The notes under the pieces: generated by a model | Told to the model about the DNA's origin: nothing | What the model saw: only the letters and a program-made list of their open reading frames with translations | Databases searched by the model: none | Origin: an uncultured Anaerobiospirillum sp. | Lineage (GTDB): Bacteria > Pseudomonadota > Gammaproteobacteria > Enterobacterales > Succinivibrionaceae | Reading direction: 5' to 3' | Length of the DNA stretch: 64,000 bases | Assembly: GCA_944390115.1 (NCBI GenBank) | Contig: CALXOW010000004.1 | Coordinates: forward strand, 1 to 64,000 | Position numbers and translations under genes: made by a program | Shown here: in pieces, positions 1 through 9,004 of the stretch | Numbering within the stretch: the stretch's first letter is position 1 | Layout: each line of letters starts with the position of its first letter

Positions 1-10
1 CAATCTCCTA

Positions 11-39
11 TTGTGATCGAACAGTGATGCTGTTATTAT
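11..39 (+). promoter_or_regulatory. Candidate sigma-70 promoter of the AEC transporter gene
   Basis: TTGTGA at 11-16 is separated by 17 bases from TATTAT at 34-39, a good -35/-10 pair pointing to the transporter gene downstream. A short inverted repeat, CTTACGGTCCGTAAG at 138-152, lies between this promoter and the coding region and could be an operator. No experimental support exists. Confidence 0.4.
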
Positions 40-289
40 ACACCAAATGAAAAAATTTATGTTAACCTGTACTAGCGCAAGAAAAAGCAAGTACCACGCA
101 GCTGAGGGGTGGTCGTACTATACCTATGGCTTCGGGCCTTACGGTCCGTAAGCTATGATTTTTACCGCAAGATTTGCAAACGGACTCACTATGGTGCACT
201 TTGTGACTAAGATCACAATTGCGCCCAGGCATTTGCTATATTTTGCGCCGGTCGCAGCGGCGACAGTTAGTCAGTTTTCGGTACTTGTT

Positions 290-1216
290 ATGGACTTTTT
301 AGCCACCTTAGGCCAGATGGGCGTGCTCTTTGGCGTCGTCATCATTGGCTTTGTCTGCTCCAAGCTTAATATCATGAACGATACCTTCAATCGTTCCCTC
401 TCGGTGCTGATCATCAATGTCACCGCCCCGTGCATCATTCTCTCTTCGGTCATGGGCGACACCTTGCCCGAGCGCAGCGAAATTGTGCCGGTCTTCTTGC
501 TGGGCACGGCGACCTTATTTATGCTGCTCATCTTCGGCTATATCGGGGCTAAGCTGTTGCGTACCGGCGACATGGAAGGCATTTACCGTTTCATGTTTGC
601 CTTTGGCAACATCAACTTTATCGGTATTCCGGTCGCAACTTCGCTCTTTGGTCAGTACGCCATGTTCTATATCGCGGTGCTGACGATTCCGTTTAACTTG
701 CTCATCTTCCTCTTAGGTCAGATCTTCATTCGCTCGTGCAGCCCGCAGTCCCGTGAGAACAAGATCTCCTTTAACTGGCGCATGATCTTATCCCCAGCCC
801 TGACCTCGACCTATATCGTGATTGCCTTAGTGGCCTTCCAGGTGAAGACGCCGCACATTATCGGCACCGCCTTCTCCTTAGTGGGCAATATGACCATTCC
901 GGCCTCGCTCTTGGTCATCGGCGCGACCTTAGCCAATATTAAAGTCCTAGAGATGTTTGGCAATTGGCGCATCTACGTTATGTGCGCCTTAAAGCTGCTG
1001 GGCATCCCGGTCTTGATCTTCATCATCTACAGCTTAAGCCCATTTGATCACCGCTACACCGACGTCTTAGTGATCTTAGCTGCTATGCCGGTCGCCTCCT
1101 ACGGCACCATGATCTGCCTCAAGGAGAATATCGACCCGAAGGTTATGGCGCAGGGCACCTTCATGAGCACCTTGCTCTCCATCATCTCCATCCCAGTTCT
1201 GGCGCTGATTCTCTAG
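290..1216 (+). CDS. AEC (auxin efflux carrier) family transporter
   Basis: This is a polytopic inner-membrane protein of 308 residues, the usual length for bacterial AEC-family permeases, which export or exchange small organic acids such as malate. About ten hydrophobic segments cover nearly the whole chain, with the family-typical early stretch containing NVTAPCIILSSV and a glycine/proline-rich final helix pair. The frame is open from ATG 155, but residues encoded before 290 are not hydrophobic in the family manner, so I chose the ATG at 290, directly before MDFLATLGQMGVLF. No strong ribosome-binding site decides between the two starts. The substrate cannot be told from sequence. The gene stands alone and faces the minus-strand split gene downstream. 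Confidence 0.8.
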   Translation: MDFLATLGQMGVLFGVVIIGFVCSKLNIMNDTFNRSLSVLIINVTAPCIILSSVMGDTLPERSEIVPVFLLGTATLFMLLIFGYIGAKLLRTGDMEGIYRFMFAFGNINFIGIPVATSLFGQYAMFYIAVLTIPFNLLIFLLGQIFIRSCSPQSRENKISFNWRMILSPALTSTYIVIALVAFQVKTPHIIGTAFSLVGNMTIPASLLVIGATLANIKVLEMFGNWRIYVMCALKLLGIPVLIFIIYSLSPFDHRYTDVLVILAAMPVASYGTMICLKENIDPKVMAQGTFMSTLLSIISIPVLALIL

Positions 1217-1260
1217 CCCAATTTATTGCACGCCCTCGAGGCCTCATTTGCTCTGTCTTA

Positions 1261-1379
1261 AGCTCGGGATTGCGGTCTCTGAGCTCGGGACTGTGGTCTT
1301 AGAACAAGGCAGTGGCTTTTGAGCCAGGAGCCGCAGCCTAGACCAAGCGGGCTGTGCTTTGGACAAGCAGGCCTGCTTG
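1261..1379. repeat. Intergenic 21-bp tandem duplication and 16-bp palindrome
   Basis: Two adjacent 21-bp copies starting AGCTCGGGA lie at 1261-1281 and 1282-1302 and differ at a few positions. A perfect 16-bp palindrome, CAAGCAGGCCTGCTTG, sits at 1364-1379 between the convergent transporter gene and the split unknown gene. It has no adjacent T-run, so it is not a classical terminator. Confidence 0.5.
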
Positions 1380-1422
1380 CCAGCGCCCAGCTTTGTCCTG
1401 GGGCCGGGAGCGCGCGGTTGCT

Positions 1423-2217
1423 CTATTCTTCAGCGGCGCTTAAGGCATCTTGGAGCATTTGCGCCACGATGATGGCCAAGGTGCCTAAGGCGCGCTGACT
1501 GTAGAGGCGAACCGGGTCAATCAGGTAGTAGTGGTTGGTGAAGAAGTTGGTACTCGGATCGCCCCCAGTCTGAATCTTGTTATGGAAGAGATTGTAGATG
1601 GTGGCGGGGTCCTTAAGCTCGGGGCTATATGCTAAGACATAGCGGCACTGATGCTCGATGGCATCAAGGCAGGCTTGCTTGTTGATGACGGTCTTGGCCT
1701 TGACCTGAACGCCCATCAATTCACCTAAGCCGGTGCGGCTCACTTTCTCGCGTGCGGCTACGAAGTGCACGTCAGTCAGCTGGGCAAAGCGTAAATGCGC
1801 AAAGGCTGTGTTAAGCGCTGCTTGCGCGCTCGCCGCATCAGGGAAGAGCTCGCGCTTGATGCTCACCAGTACCTTATTCATCTCTTTTTGCTCTTGTGTG
1901 GCCTGGGCGTTGATGAGATCACGCCAGACCAAGCGCTGCTCGGAGGCGTCGACCACCATCAAATTGAGGCTGGCGCTACGCTTGGTGCGGTGATCTAATA
2001 ACTCGAGGGTGCTATGATCGAGCGCGGCTTGCACCGTAATCGGCTTGCCGTCACTATCGAGCACGTTGATCGGCTGGAGCTGTAAGAGATTGAGCTCAAG
2101 CTTGTGCTTAATCAGTTGCACTTCGTCGAGCGTATCAGGCAAGCGCGCAATTACCGGTAGTCCTGAAGTTAAACAGGATAAAATTATATTCTGATGTTCG
2201 CCCTCCCCCCCCGCCAT
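1423..2217 (-). CDS. Unknown protein, C-terminal part of a gene split at a poly-G tract
   Basis: This 264-codon reading frame begins at an ATG that directly abuts the run of eight G, so its first residues (MAGGEGEH) are products of the tract itself. It has no convincing ribosome-binding site. It carries on in another frame from the minus-strand reading frame that starts at 3049. With seven G instead of eight the two join into a single protein of about 541 residues. The sequence is soluble-looking, mixed alpha/beta, without signal peptide or membrane segment, and I recognise no domain. It is most simply read as the distal half of one gene that is out of frame in this copy. An independent short protein made by reinitiation is possible but less likely. 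Confidence 0.55.
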   Translation of the reverse strand: MAGGEGEHQNIILSCLTSGLPVIARLPDTLDEVQLIKHKLELNLLQLQPINVLDSDGKPITVQAALDHSTLELLDHRTKRSASLNLMVVDASEQRLVWRDLINAQATQEQKEMNKVLVSIKRELFPDAASAQAALNTAFAHLRFAQLTDVHFVAAREKVSRTGLGELMGVQVKAKTVINKQACLDAIEHQCRYVLAYSPELKDPATIYNLFHNKIQTGGDPSTNFFTNHYYLIDPVRLYSQRALGTLAIIVAQMLQDALSAAEE

Positions 2218-3049
2218 TTAAGCTAATTTCTAGAGTAATTGCTTTAAGATAAGGTAAAATTCCGGCGAGCGCTTGTGGGGTAATGGTGACCCAGTTCACG
2301 GCGTCGGGTAGATTCTGGGGATCGCGCGGTGCATTGAGTGGATCATCATGGCTGGCAAAGTATTGATCCCAGGCAGCCTGAGCCTGCGCTTTAGCCTGCG
2401 CTAAACTCTCATCGGCGGCATCGAGCTCATCGAGCACTTGGTCGGTGAGCGCCGTCCACTGCGCATCAGAGCGCGGCCTGAGGGCGCAAGCCAGATTAAA
2501 GGCAAAACGCGCCGGATCGTAGAGCGCAATGCGCTCCATTAAGCGCACAGCCTGGCGGTTGAAGCTGTCAGCGGTGAAGTCAGTCGGGCCAAAAATGGCG
2601 TTGAGGTCGAGCTTGCGGCTGTACTCGCCTAATTTGAGCAAGCCGTTGTACTCGCCCACCAGCATGCCCAGCATATTAAGGTAGAGGCAAGCCGCAGCAT
2701 CGCAGGTGACAAAGGGACCAAGCTGGGGCAAGTGCTGTGTGGTGACGCGATCGAGCTTGAGGTAATCAAAGATGTGCTTGAGCAGCGTACCTTGCGCGCT
2801 GGGAAAAGAACCTGCCTTAAAGAGCATCTCGAGGTAAGGCTGAGGCCGCGCCACATAGTGCGACTTGGCTTTGGGCGCAGCGCTCGGTGCCGCACGCGGC
2901 TTGGTCGCTTGCTGCTTGGTCGCTTGCGGCGCAGCTTGCTGCTTGGTCGCTTGCTGCTGGGTCGCCTTGGCGGCCGTCGCTGTTGCTACCGCTGTTGCCG
3001 CCGTCTCTTTTGGGGCTCCTGCTGTGCGCGCTGCCGCTGTCTTAGCCAT
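2135..3049 (-). CDS. Unknown protein, N-terminal part of a gene split at a poly-G tract
   Basis: The frame is open from 3109, but the ATG at 3049 (MAKTAAARTAG) is the likely start. Residues 1-65 or so are low complexity, made of repeated ATK/QQA/APQ blocks encoded by a short repeated DNA unit at about 2890-2960. A globular region follows, with RPQPYLEMLFKAGSF and repeated acidic and alanine-rich helices. I recognise no family. The frame runs through the eight-G tract into an aberrant tail and stops at 2135. Its natural continuation is the frame ending at 1423. An alanine/glutamine-rich leader followed by a switchable body would suit a regulated or surface-related protein, but no export signal is visible, so function is left open. 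Confidence 0.55.
   Translation of the reverse strand: MAKTAAARTAGAPKETAATAVATATAAKATQQQATKQQAAPQATKQQATKPRAAPSAAPKAKSHYVARPQPYLEMLFKAGSFPSAQGTLLKHIFDYLKLDRVTTQHLPQLGPFVTCDAAACLYLNMLGMLVGEYNGLLKLGEYSRKLDLNAIFGPTDFTADSFNRQAVRLMERIALYDPARFAFNLACALRPRSDAQWTALTDQVLDELDAADESLAQAKAQAQAAWDQYFASHDDPLNAPRDPQNLPDAVNWVTITPQALAGILPYLKAITLEISLNGGGGGRTSEYNFILFNFRTTGNCALA
2205..2212 (-). repeat. Poly-G tract (8 G on the coding strand), candidate phase-variation switch
   Basis: Eight consecutive C on the + strand read as eight G in the minus-strand gene. The upstream frame ends 23 codons past the tract, at the TGA at 2135, while the long downstream frame starts at the tract. Tract lengths of 7 or 10 would join the two frames; 8, as seen here, gives a truncated product. 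Confidence 0.7.
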
Positions 3050-3253
3050 GCCGTCCTCACCTCCAACCAATACCAACCACTGACCCTGCGCTCTCACCAC
3101 AAGGATCAACCGATTTTTGTCTTAACGGGTGCAAAAATAAGATTTGCACTATCTCTACGATGCGCATTCTTATGCCGTTTGCGCCCGTTGGGTTGTGTAT
3201 TAAGTTTTTGGTTTGCCTAATAGTAAGATCGACTTATTATTGGGTGTGGATTG

Positions 3254-6200
3254 CTAGCTGGGCATCTGGTAGCTCGGGTTGAGGCTGCTGTGGCCCACTA
3301 AGGCACGTAGTACCATCTCCAGGAGCTTGAGGCGTGGATTCTTGTCACTCTCGGGCAAGTTGTAGCGCAGGGCATTGGCGCGGCTTAAGCGATATTCGTT
3401 GTGCTTGCTCTTTTGCACTAAGAGCAAGATGTAGCTTGGGTCGACCTTATGGTGCGGCTCAAACTCGATTAAGGCGCCGCTCTCATCGCCGCGAATGCGG
3501 CTGATGCCTAAGTCGCTCGCGTCACGCTTTAAGCGTGAGATGGTAAAGAGGTTCTCGCTCTCAGGCGGCAAGCTGCCAAAGCGGTCGATGAGCTCAATCT
3601 TGAGGTCGGCAAATTCGTCCGGGCTTTGGCACGAAGCGATACGCTTGTACAGGGACAGACGGGTGTTGACGTCGCGGATATAGTCGTCCGGTAAGAAGGC
3701 CGGCAGATGCATATCGATGTCGCACTCGTTTAAGGTCAGCTCGCCCAAGGTCGGTTCGTGGCCGTTCTTTAAGGCGTTGACGGCGGAGTTGAGCATGTCC
3801 ATGTACAGCGAGAAGCCGATCGATTCGATTTGACCTGATTGCTCCTCGCCTAAGAGTTCACCCGCGCCCCGGATCTCTAAGTCATGGGAGGCCAGGACAA
3901 AGCCCGCGCCCAGTTCGTCGATTGAGGCAATGGCCTCGAGGCGGCGTTGGGCATCGTGGGTTAAGACCGCCTTCGGTGGGGTAAAGAAGTAAGCGTAGGC
4001 TTGGTGGTGCGAGCGGCCGACACGGCCACGGATCTGGTGTAATTGCGCTAAGCCTAAGAGGTCAGCGCGGTCAATGATGATGGTGTTGGCGCTTGGGATA
4101 TCCAGGCCATTTTCGACAATGGTCGAGCACAAGAGCACGTTAAAGCGCTGGTGATAGAAGTCCTGCATCACGTGCTGTAATTGGCGCCCATCCATCTGGC
4201 CGTGGGCAATTTCGATCTTGGCCTCGGGCACCAGCTTGGTTAAGTGCTCGAGCTTTAAGTTCATAGTCGCGACGTCATTGTGCAGGTAATAGACCTGGCC
4301 ACCACGACGCAGCTCACGCAAAATCGCCTCGCGGCAGATTTGGTCATTGTCGGCGTGGATAAAGGTCTTGACCGCCAAGCGATGCTCGGGCGGCGTGGCG
4401 ATAATCGAGAGCTCGCGCATGCCTTCTAAGGCCATATTGAGGGTACGCGGAATCGGGGTCGCGGTTAAGGTCAAGAGGTCGACCTCAGCGCGCAGTGCCT
4501 TTAATTGCTCCTTTTGACGCACGCCAAAGCGGTGCTCCTCGTCGATGATGAGCAGGCCCAGGTCCTTAAACTTCATCTTCTGCGACAGGATGCGGTGGGT
4601 ACCGATAATGATATCGACCGCACCCGAGGCGATGTCACTAAGGACCTTGTTTTGCTCCTTGGAGCTCTTAAAGCGGCTTAACATCTCGACCTTGATCGGG
4701 GTGGTGGCAAAGCGCTCGCGGAAGTTTTGGAAGTGCTGCTCAACCAAGATGGTGGTTGGGGCTAACAGCGCCACCTGCTTGCCGTTCATCGCCGCGACAA
4801 AGGCCGCACGCAAGGCCACCTCAGTCTTACCAAAGCCCACGTCACCACAGATTAAGCGATCCATCGCCACCGGCTTTTGCATATCCGCCAGTGTTTGCTC
4901 AATCGCCTTGCGTTGGTCTTCGGTTTCCTCGTACGGGAAGGAGGAGACAAATTCCTCGTAGGCATGCTCATCGAGCGTAAAGGCAAAGCCCTTCTTGAGC
5001 TCACGTTGGGCGTAGATGTCTAAAAGCTCAGCGGCGACGTCGCGCACCTTTTGCGCGGCCTTGCTTTTGCGCTTGGACCAAGCATCTGAGCCTAACTTCG
5101 ATAAAGCCGGATTTTCCACGCCCGAGTAACGCGCGACCTTATTTAAGGCGGTAATCGGGATCGAGACCGTGCCGTTTAAGTACTCAATGGTGAGGTACTC
5201 ACCCTTGATACCATTGATGACCTCGGTCTTAAGTCCCCGGTACTTACCGATACCGTGGTCGATATGCACCACAATCTGGCCTTCTTGTAATTGGGCCAGG
5301 TTCTTGATGATAGTGTCTTGGTCAATCTGGGAGCTTTGCGCGGCGCGCGCACGGCGGCGTTGGCGTACCACCTTAAAGCCCAAGAGCTCGGTTTCGGTGA
5401 TAAAGGCCAGCGGCGTCTTGAGCCCATTGACCGGTAGATTGAGAGCCTTGATCTTCGCGGAAATACGCTCAGGATCTAAGATCATGCCTTGGTCAAAAGG
5501 TGTGACCGTGAGCATCAAAGGCGCCGGGGACTCTAAGAAGTCGTTCACGCTCGAGGCCGGTACCAAGCCATAGGTCTTGACCAAGTCAGGCGGTAGTAAA
5601 TCCTTTAAGTTTTGGCGGCGGCCCTCGGAGAGCGCCGAGATGATAACCCGGCCCTGGCGCTTGCCACAAAACTCCGCCATAAAGTCGATAAACTTTTGGG
5701 CGGGATTAGCATCGTGGTGATCGAGCGCAATATTAGGCACCTCAAGGCACGGGGCGTTGTAATGCAAGCGCTGGCTTACTTCCTCATCACTTAAAGCACG
5801 CGGCAGGAGACGAATTTGCTCCTTGCCCTTTAATGCCTCATAGAGCTCATCGGGGCTTAAGAAGACTTCATAAACTGGCAAGGATGGGTGGTCCGGATTG
5901 CTGTGATAGAGCTCAGCGCGCTGATGCAGATTGGCATCATAAGCCGACAGAGCCTGATCGAAGTCACCGACCAAGACAAAGCCCGCCTCAGGGTCGAGGT
6001 AATCAAAGAAGGTATTGGTGTGGCCAAAGAAGAGGGGCAGGTAGTACTCGATGCCGCCTGGGACTGCGCCCTTAGAGATTGCTTGGTAGATGATGTGTTC
6101 GGCGTAGTGGCAGTTAACGAAGTGATCGCGGTAGCGGCTGCGGAACACCGAGATCGCCTCTTTATCGAGCGGAAATTCGTTGGCCGGCAGCAGCTTGACC

Positions 6201-6823
6201 TCAGTTAATTTTTCGCTCGAGCGCTGGGTCTGGACGTCAAAGTAGGAAATGGTATCGACCTCTTGGTCAAAAAAGTCGATGCGCAGCGGTCGCAGCGAGC
6301 CCATCGGGTAGACGTCGAGGATCGAGCCGCGCACCGCAAATTCACCGTGCGCAAGTACTTGCTCCACCTGCAAATAGCCATGGGCGATAAAGGAGGCCCG
6401 CAGCTCCTCGATATCGCGCTCCTCGCCCACCTTTAAGACAAAGGAGTTTTTGACCACGTAATCTAACGGGGCCAGGCGCTGCATCACGGCGTTGATCGAA
6501 GTGATGATGAGGCCATCATGAATCGACGCCGCGCGCGATAAGAACTCCAGGCGCGCCGAAATGATGTCCTGATGCGGCGAGAGCATGTCAAAAGGCAAGG
6601 TCTCGTAGTCGCGAAACGAGGCGATCGGCTCTTGGTAGGCCAAATAGCGCAGCTCATGCTCTAAGCGCGTCGCATCGGCTGAATCGGCGCACAGCACCAC
6701 TAAGGGATGCTTAAACTGGGCTTTGAGTGCGGCAATCTCGACGGCGATGGCACTGCCAAAGAGATTGCCAAGCACCTTACGTTGGGTACTCAGGGAGCCT
6801 AGTAATAAATCCGATACCAGCAT
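3254..6823 (-). CDS. mfd: Transcription-repair coupling factor Mfd
   Basis: Mfd releases RNA polymerase stalled at DNA lesions and recruits UvrA for nucleotide excision repair. The 1189-residue length fits the family (about 1150). The N-terminal UvrB-like region is followed by the RNA-polymerase-interacting CarD-like module near residues 505-575 (GQIVVHIDHGIGKYRG), then the superfamily 2 translocase with Walker A GDVGFGKTEVALR near 655 and a DEEH box (LLIIDEEHRFG) near 763. The motif NGLDIPSANT and the arginine finger QIRGRVGRS follow, and then the C-terminal TRCF domain near 1010-1110. All core motifs are intact. It is a monocistronic minus-strand gene, ending about 200 bases before the split unknown gene. 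Confidence 0.97.
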   Translation of the reverse strand: MLVSDLLLGSLSTQRKVLGNLFGSAIAVEIAALKAQFKHPLVVLCADSADATRLEHELRYLAYQEPIASFRDYETLPFDMLSPHQDIISARLEFLSRAASIHDGLIITSINAVMQRLAPLDYVVKNSFVLKVGEERDIEELRASFIAHGYLQVEQVLAHGEFAVRGSILDVYPMGSLRPLRIDFFDQEVDTISYFDVQTQRSSEKLTEVKLLPANEFPLDKEAISVFRSRYRDHFVNCHYAEHIIYQAISKGAVPGGIEYYLPLFFGHTNTFFDYLDPEAGFVLVGDFDQALSAYDANLHQRAELYHSNPDHPSLPVYEVFLSPDELYEALKGKEQIRLLPRALSDEEVSQRLHYNAPCLEVPNIALDHHDANPAQKFIDFMAEFCGKRQGRVIISALSEGRRQNLKDLLPPDLVKTYGLVPASSVNDFLESPAPLMLTVTPFDQGMILDPERISAKIKALNLPVNGLKTPLAFITETELLGFKVVRQRRRARAAQSSQIDQDTIIKNLAQLQEGQIVVHIDHGIGKYRGLKTEVINGIKGEYLTIEYLNGTVSIPITALNKVARYSGVENPALSKLGSDAWSKRKSKAAQKVRDVAAELLDIYAQRELKKGFAFTLDEHAYEEFVSSFPYEETEDQRKAIEQTLADMQKPVAMDRLICGDVGFGKTEVALRAAFVAAMNGKQVALLAPTTILVEQHFQNFRERFATTPIKVEMLSRFKSSKEQNKVLSDIASGAVDIIIGTHRILSQKMKFKDLGLLIIDEEHRFGVRQKEQLKALRAEVDLLTLTATPIPRTLNMALEGMRELSIIATPPEHRLAVKTFIHADNDQICREAILRELRRGGQVYYLHNDVATMNLKLEHLTKLVPEAKIEIAHGQMDGRQLQHVMQDFYHQRFNVLLCSTIVENGLDIPSANTIIIDRADLLGLAQLHQIRGRVGRSHHQAYAYFFTPPKAVLTHDAQRRLEAIASIDELGAGFVLASHDLEIRGAGELLGEEQSGQIESIGFSLYMDMLNSAVNALKNGHEPTLGELTLNECDIDMHLPAFLPDDYIRDVNTRLSLYKRIASCQSPDEFADLKIELIDRFGSLPPESENLFTISRLKRDASDLGISRIRGDESGALIEFEPHHKVDPSYILLLVQKSKHNEYRLSRANALRYNLPESDKNPRLKLLEMVLRALVGHSSLNPSYQMPS

Positions 6824-7163
6824 AAGGGGTAAACCTCGACCAAGAGCGCAATAAACCTAGACCCCCAAAAGCAAAAAAAAGGGTCTCGCGCTGGCCCCAT
6901 AGGGCAAGCACACTGACATTCTAGCAACTTTGCCCTAGCTTAGCGCACTTGCGGGATAAACTGGGCCCTGGCACGGCAACCAAGCTGACCAAACTGCCAT
7001 ACTAGGACCAAGTGCTTGCAGCCGTGCGGTGCTGCTAGGCGGCGCAAAGTCTGCATCAGATGGCGGGCAGAACCCTGCGTTATGCCTTGCCTTAGCGCGG
7101 GCGTAAGGCTTGATTGGATTTGGGGTAAACTAAGCTCAGGCTTCAGTGGAGCAGGAACTTACG

Positions 7164-8594
7164 ATGCAGATCTCGACGCGCAGTTACTGTTACTTATTGC
7201 TCTGGTTTGGCATCATCGTGATGGGCGTGGTGCTAACGCCGTACTTTGCCAACGATTACCGCTACTTCATGGTACAGGGCACGAGCGAATTTGTCTCGTC
7301 CTTAAACGACATCGCTGTATCCCAATACCGCCATTACTTTGAGTGGGGAGGGCGCACGGTCGCTCATACCATAGCGCAATTGCTCTTGTGGTGGGGCAAG
7401 CCGATGTCAGGTATTGTCCAGGGCCTGTGCTATGTGACGCTGATCCTCTTTATCTACTACAACGCCTATGGCTTAAAGCCGACCTTGCGCGTGCGCTTTA
7501 TGCCGATCTTCATCATCTCGCTCTTGCTCTTATTACAGCTGCGTCGCTACGGCGAGGTGGTCTTCAATATCGTCAGCAGTGCCAACTATCTCTACACGAC
7601 CACCATTATGCTGATGTTCCTCTTGCCGTATCGCATTTCGATGGAGCGAGAACTCAAGGCCAACCCTATCATTTTGTGGCCGATGATGGTGGTTTTAGGC
7701 GTGCTCGCTGGTTGGACCAACGAAAACACCGCCGCAGCGGTTGCGACCGGTTTGGGCCTTTACCTCATTTACTGCTTAAAAGAGCGCAAGCTCACCCTGT
7801 GGCAATGCCTGGGCTATGCCGCGTTCTTAGTGGGCTTTGCCCTGCTCGTATTAGCCCCAGGTAATCGCGAGCGCTTAGAGTCGATGGAGGATGGCGGCTT
7901 TGACTATTTGCGCCACACCTTAGGCGCGGTCGGCATCTTCTGTGAGTCACTGTTAATGTGCGCGCTCTTAGTGGTTGCCGTGCTTTACCTGACGGTGCGG
8001 GTGCGCAAGTTCATGCTGCAATACACGATGCCGGGCACCTACCATGGCGCGATGTGGTTTATCTACACCGGCCTCTTCTCCTTGGTGCTGATGATTTTCA
8101 GCCCGAACTTCCCAGCCCGCAGCGCGACGCCATTTGTCGTCTTTACCATTATCGGCATTATGAGCTTAGGCTCCATTGTGCTCGAGCGCTATCAGAGCAT
8201 CTTGCCTCAGAAGTTAGAGCGGGCGCTGGTGGCCCTTAGTGCCTTAGCCATGGCGACCATTGTGGCCAATATCATTTACTGCGCGGTGGCACTCAATAAC
8301 GATCACCGCATTCGCGAGGCCGAGGTCTTAACCCAGCTTGAAGAAGGCAAGCGTACCTTGGTGGTAACGCCGCTGCACGTGCAAAACTTCAAATATCTCT
8401 ATGTCGCGGATGTGCGCGCCAATCCTGATTATTGGACCAACAACATCGTAGAGGACTTCCTCAAGGTCGACGCTGTGGTTCGCACCTGCGACTATGAGCC
8501 GAGCTTCCTGCCGATCGATTTGACCTTCTTGGGCCAGATCCACGACGAGAGCGAGTGTCGGCTGCACCCAGTGCCGCCGCCTGCCCATAAGTAA
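7164..8594 (+). CDS. Polytopic membrane protein, DUF6056-like
   Basis: This 476-residue inner-membrane protein has roughly eleven hydrophobic segments, a first helix near residues 8-28 and an acidic extracytoplasmic motif just after it (ANDYRYF). That layout resembles GT-C-type membrane glycosyltransferases and the DUF6056 family found near surface-polysaccharide genes. I chose the ATG at 7164, which has an AGGA seven bases upstream, over the GTG at 7146. A soluble C-terminal segment of about 75 residues follows the last helix. The gene stands alone with no sugar-modification genes beside it, so the substrate is unknown. The family assignment is from overall pattern and is less certain than the membrane topology. 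Confidence 0.6.
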   Translation: MQISTRSYCYLLLWFGIIVMGVVLTPYFANDYRYFMVQGTSEFVSSLNDIAVSQYRHYFEWGGRTVAHTIAQLLLWWGKPMSGIVQGLCYVTLILFIYYNAYGLKPTLRVRFMPIFIISLLLLLQLRRYGEVVFNIVSSANYLYTTTIMLMFLLPYRISMERELKANPIILWPMMVVLGVLAGWTNENTAAAVATGLGLYLIYCLKERKLTLWQCLGYAAFLVGFALLVLAPGNRERLESMEDGGFDYLRHTLGAVGIFCESLLMCALLVVAVLYLTVRVRKFMLQYTMPGTYHGAMWFIYTGLFSLVLMIFSPNFPARSATPFVVFTIIGIMSLGSIVLERYQSILPQKLERALVALSALAMATIVANIIYCAVALNNDHRIREAEVLTQLEEGKRTLVVTPLHVQNFKYLYVADVRANPDYWTNNIVEDFLKVDAVVRTCDYEPSFLPIDLTFLGQIHDESECRLHPVPPPAHK

Positions 8595-8690
8595 GTGGCG
8601 CGCCTATAGGTAAGCGGCACGCTGATAAGAAAGCGGCACACCTATAGGTAAGAGGCGCGCTTATAAGAAAGCAGCACGCTGATAAGAAAG
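8594..8690. repeat. Degenerate tandem repeat of about 19 bp, five copies
   Basis: Immediately after the membrane-protein stop codon, a unit of the form (G)TAAGCGGCACGCTGATAAG recurs about five times with alternating variants (ending CTATAG or TATAAG). The following bases to 8740 contain a second short duplication around TTAAGG..TCAGC. No gene is seen between 8595 and 9004. Confidence 0.65.
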
Positions 8691-8931
8691 CGGTCCCCTC
8701 AGCTGAATTAAGGTTCAGCTTCAATTAAGGCTCAGCTACCCCGGTAGTTGGGCTTTAATTGTGGCCGCAGTCACTCCTAGGGCCGCAGCCCACTAAGCCA
8801 ATCTCATTGTCGGACGCTAACGCCCAGTGGCTGTTTTGCTGGGGGGCTACCTCGTTGGGCGCGCCTAGCTGAGCTGAAGCTTCTCGCTTCAAGCTGGGAT
8901 AGGACAGAGCGTGCGCTTGAGCGTGGATATA

Positions 8932-8978
8932 AATAGAACGCGCTCCACTCGGCTTGGCGGGTGGGGCGCGCTCTATTA
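8932..8978 (-). terminator. Rho-independent terminator of the EAL-domain gene
   Basis: On the minus strand a stem of about 16 bp (starting AATAGAGCGCGCC, with one mismatch and one wobble) closes a 12-base loop and is followed by TTTATAT. It lies about 25 bases after the stop codon of the gene ending at 9005. Confidence 0.6.
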
Positions 8979-9004
8979 GGGCCACTTGATTTGAGTGGTG
9001 TTAA

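Noticed and set aside
8755-8985. Minus-strand 76-codon reading frame after the DUF6056-like gene
   Set aside because: It spans the terminator hairpin of the EAL-domain gene and has no start signal.
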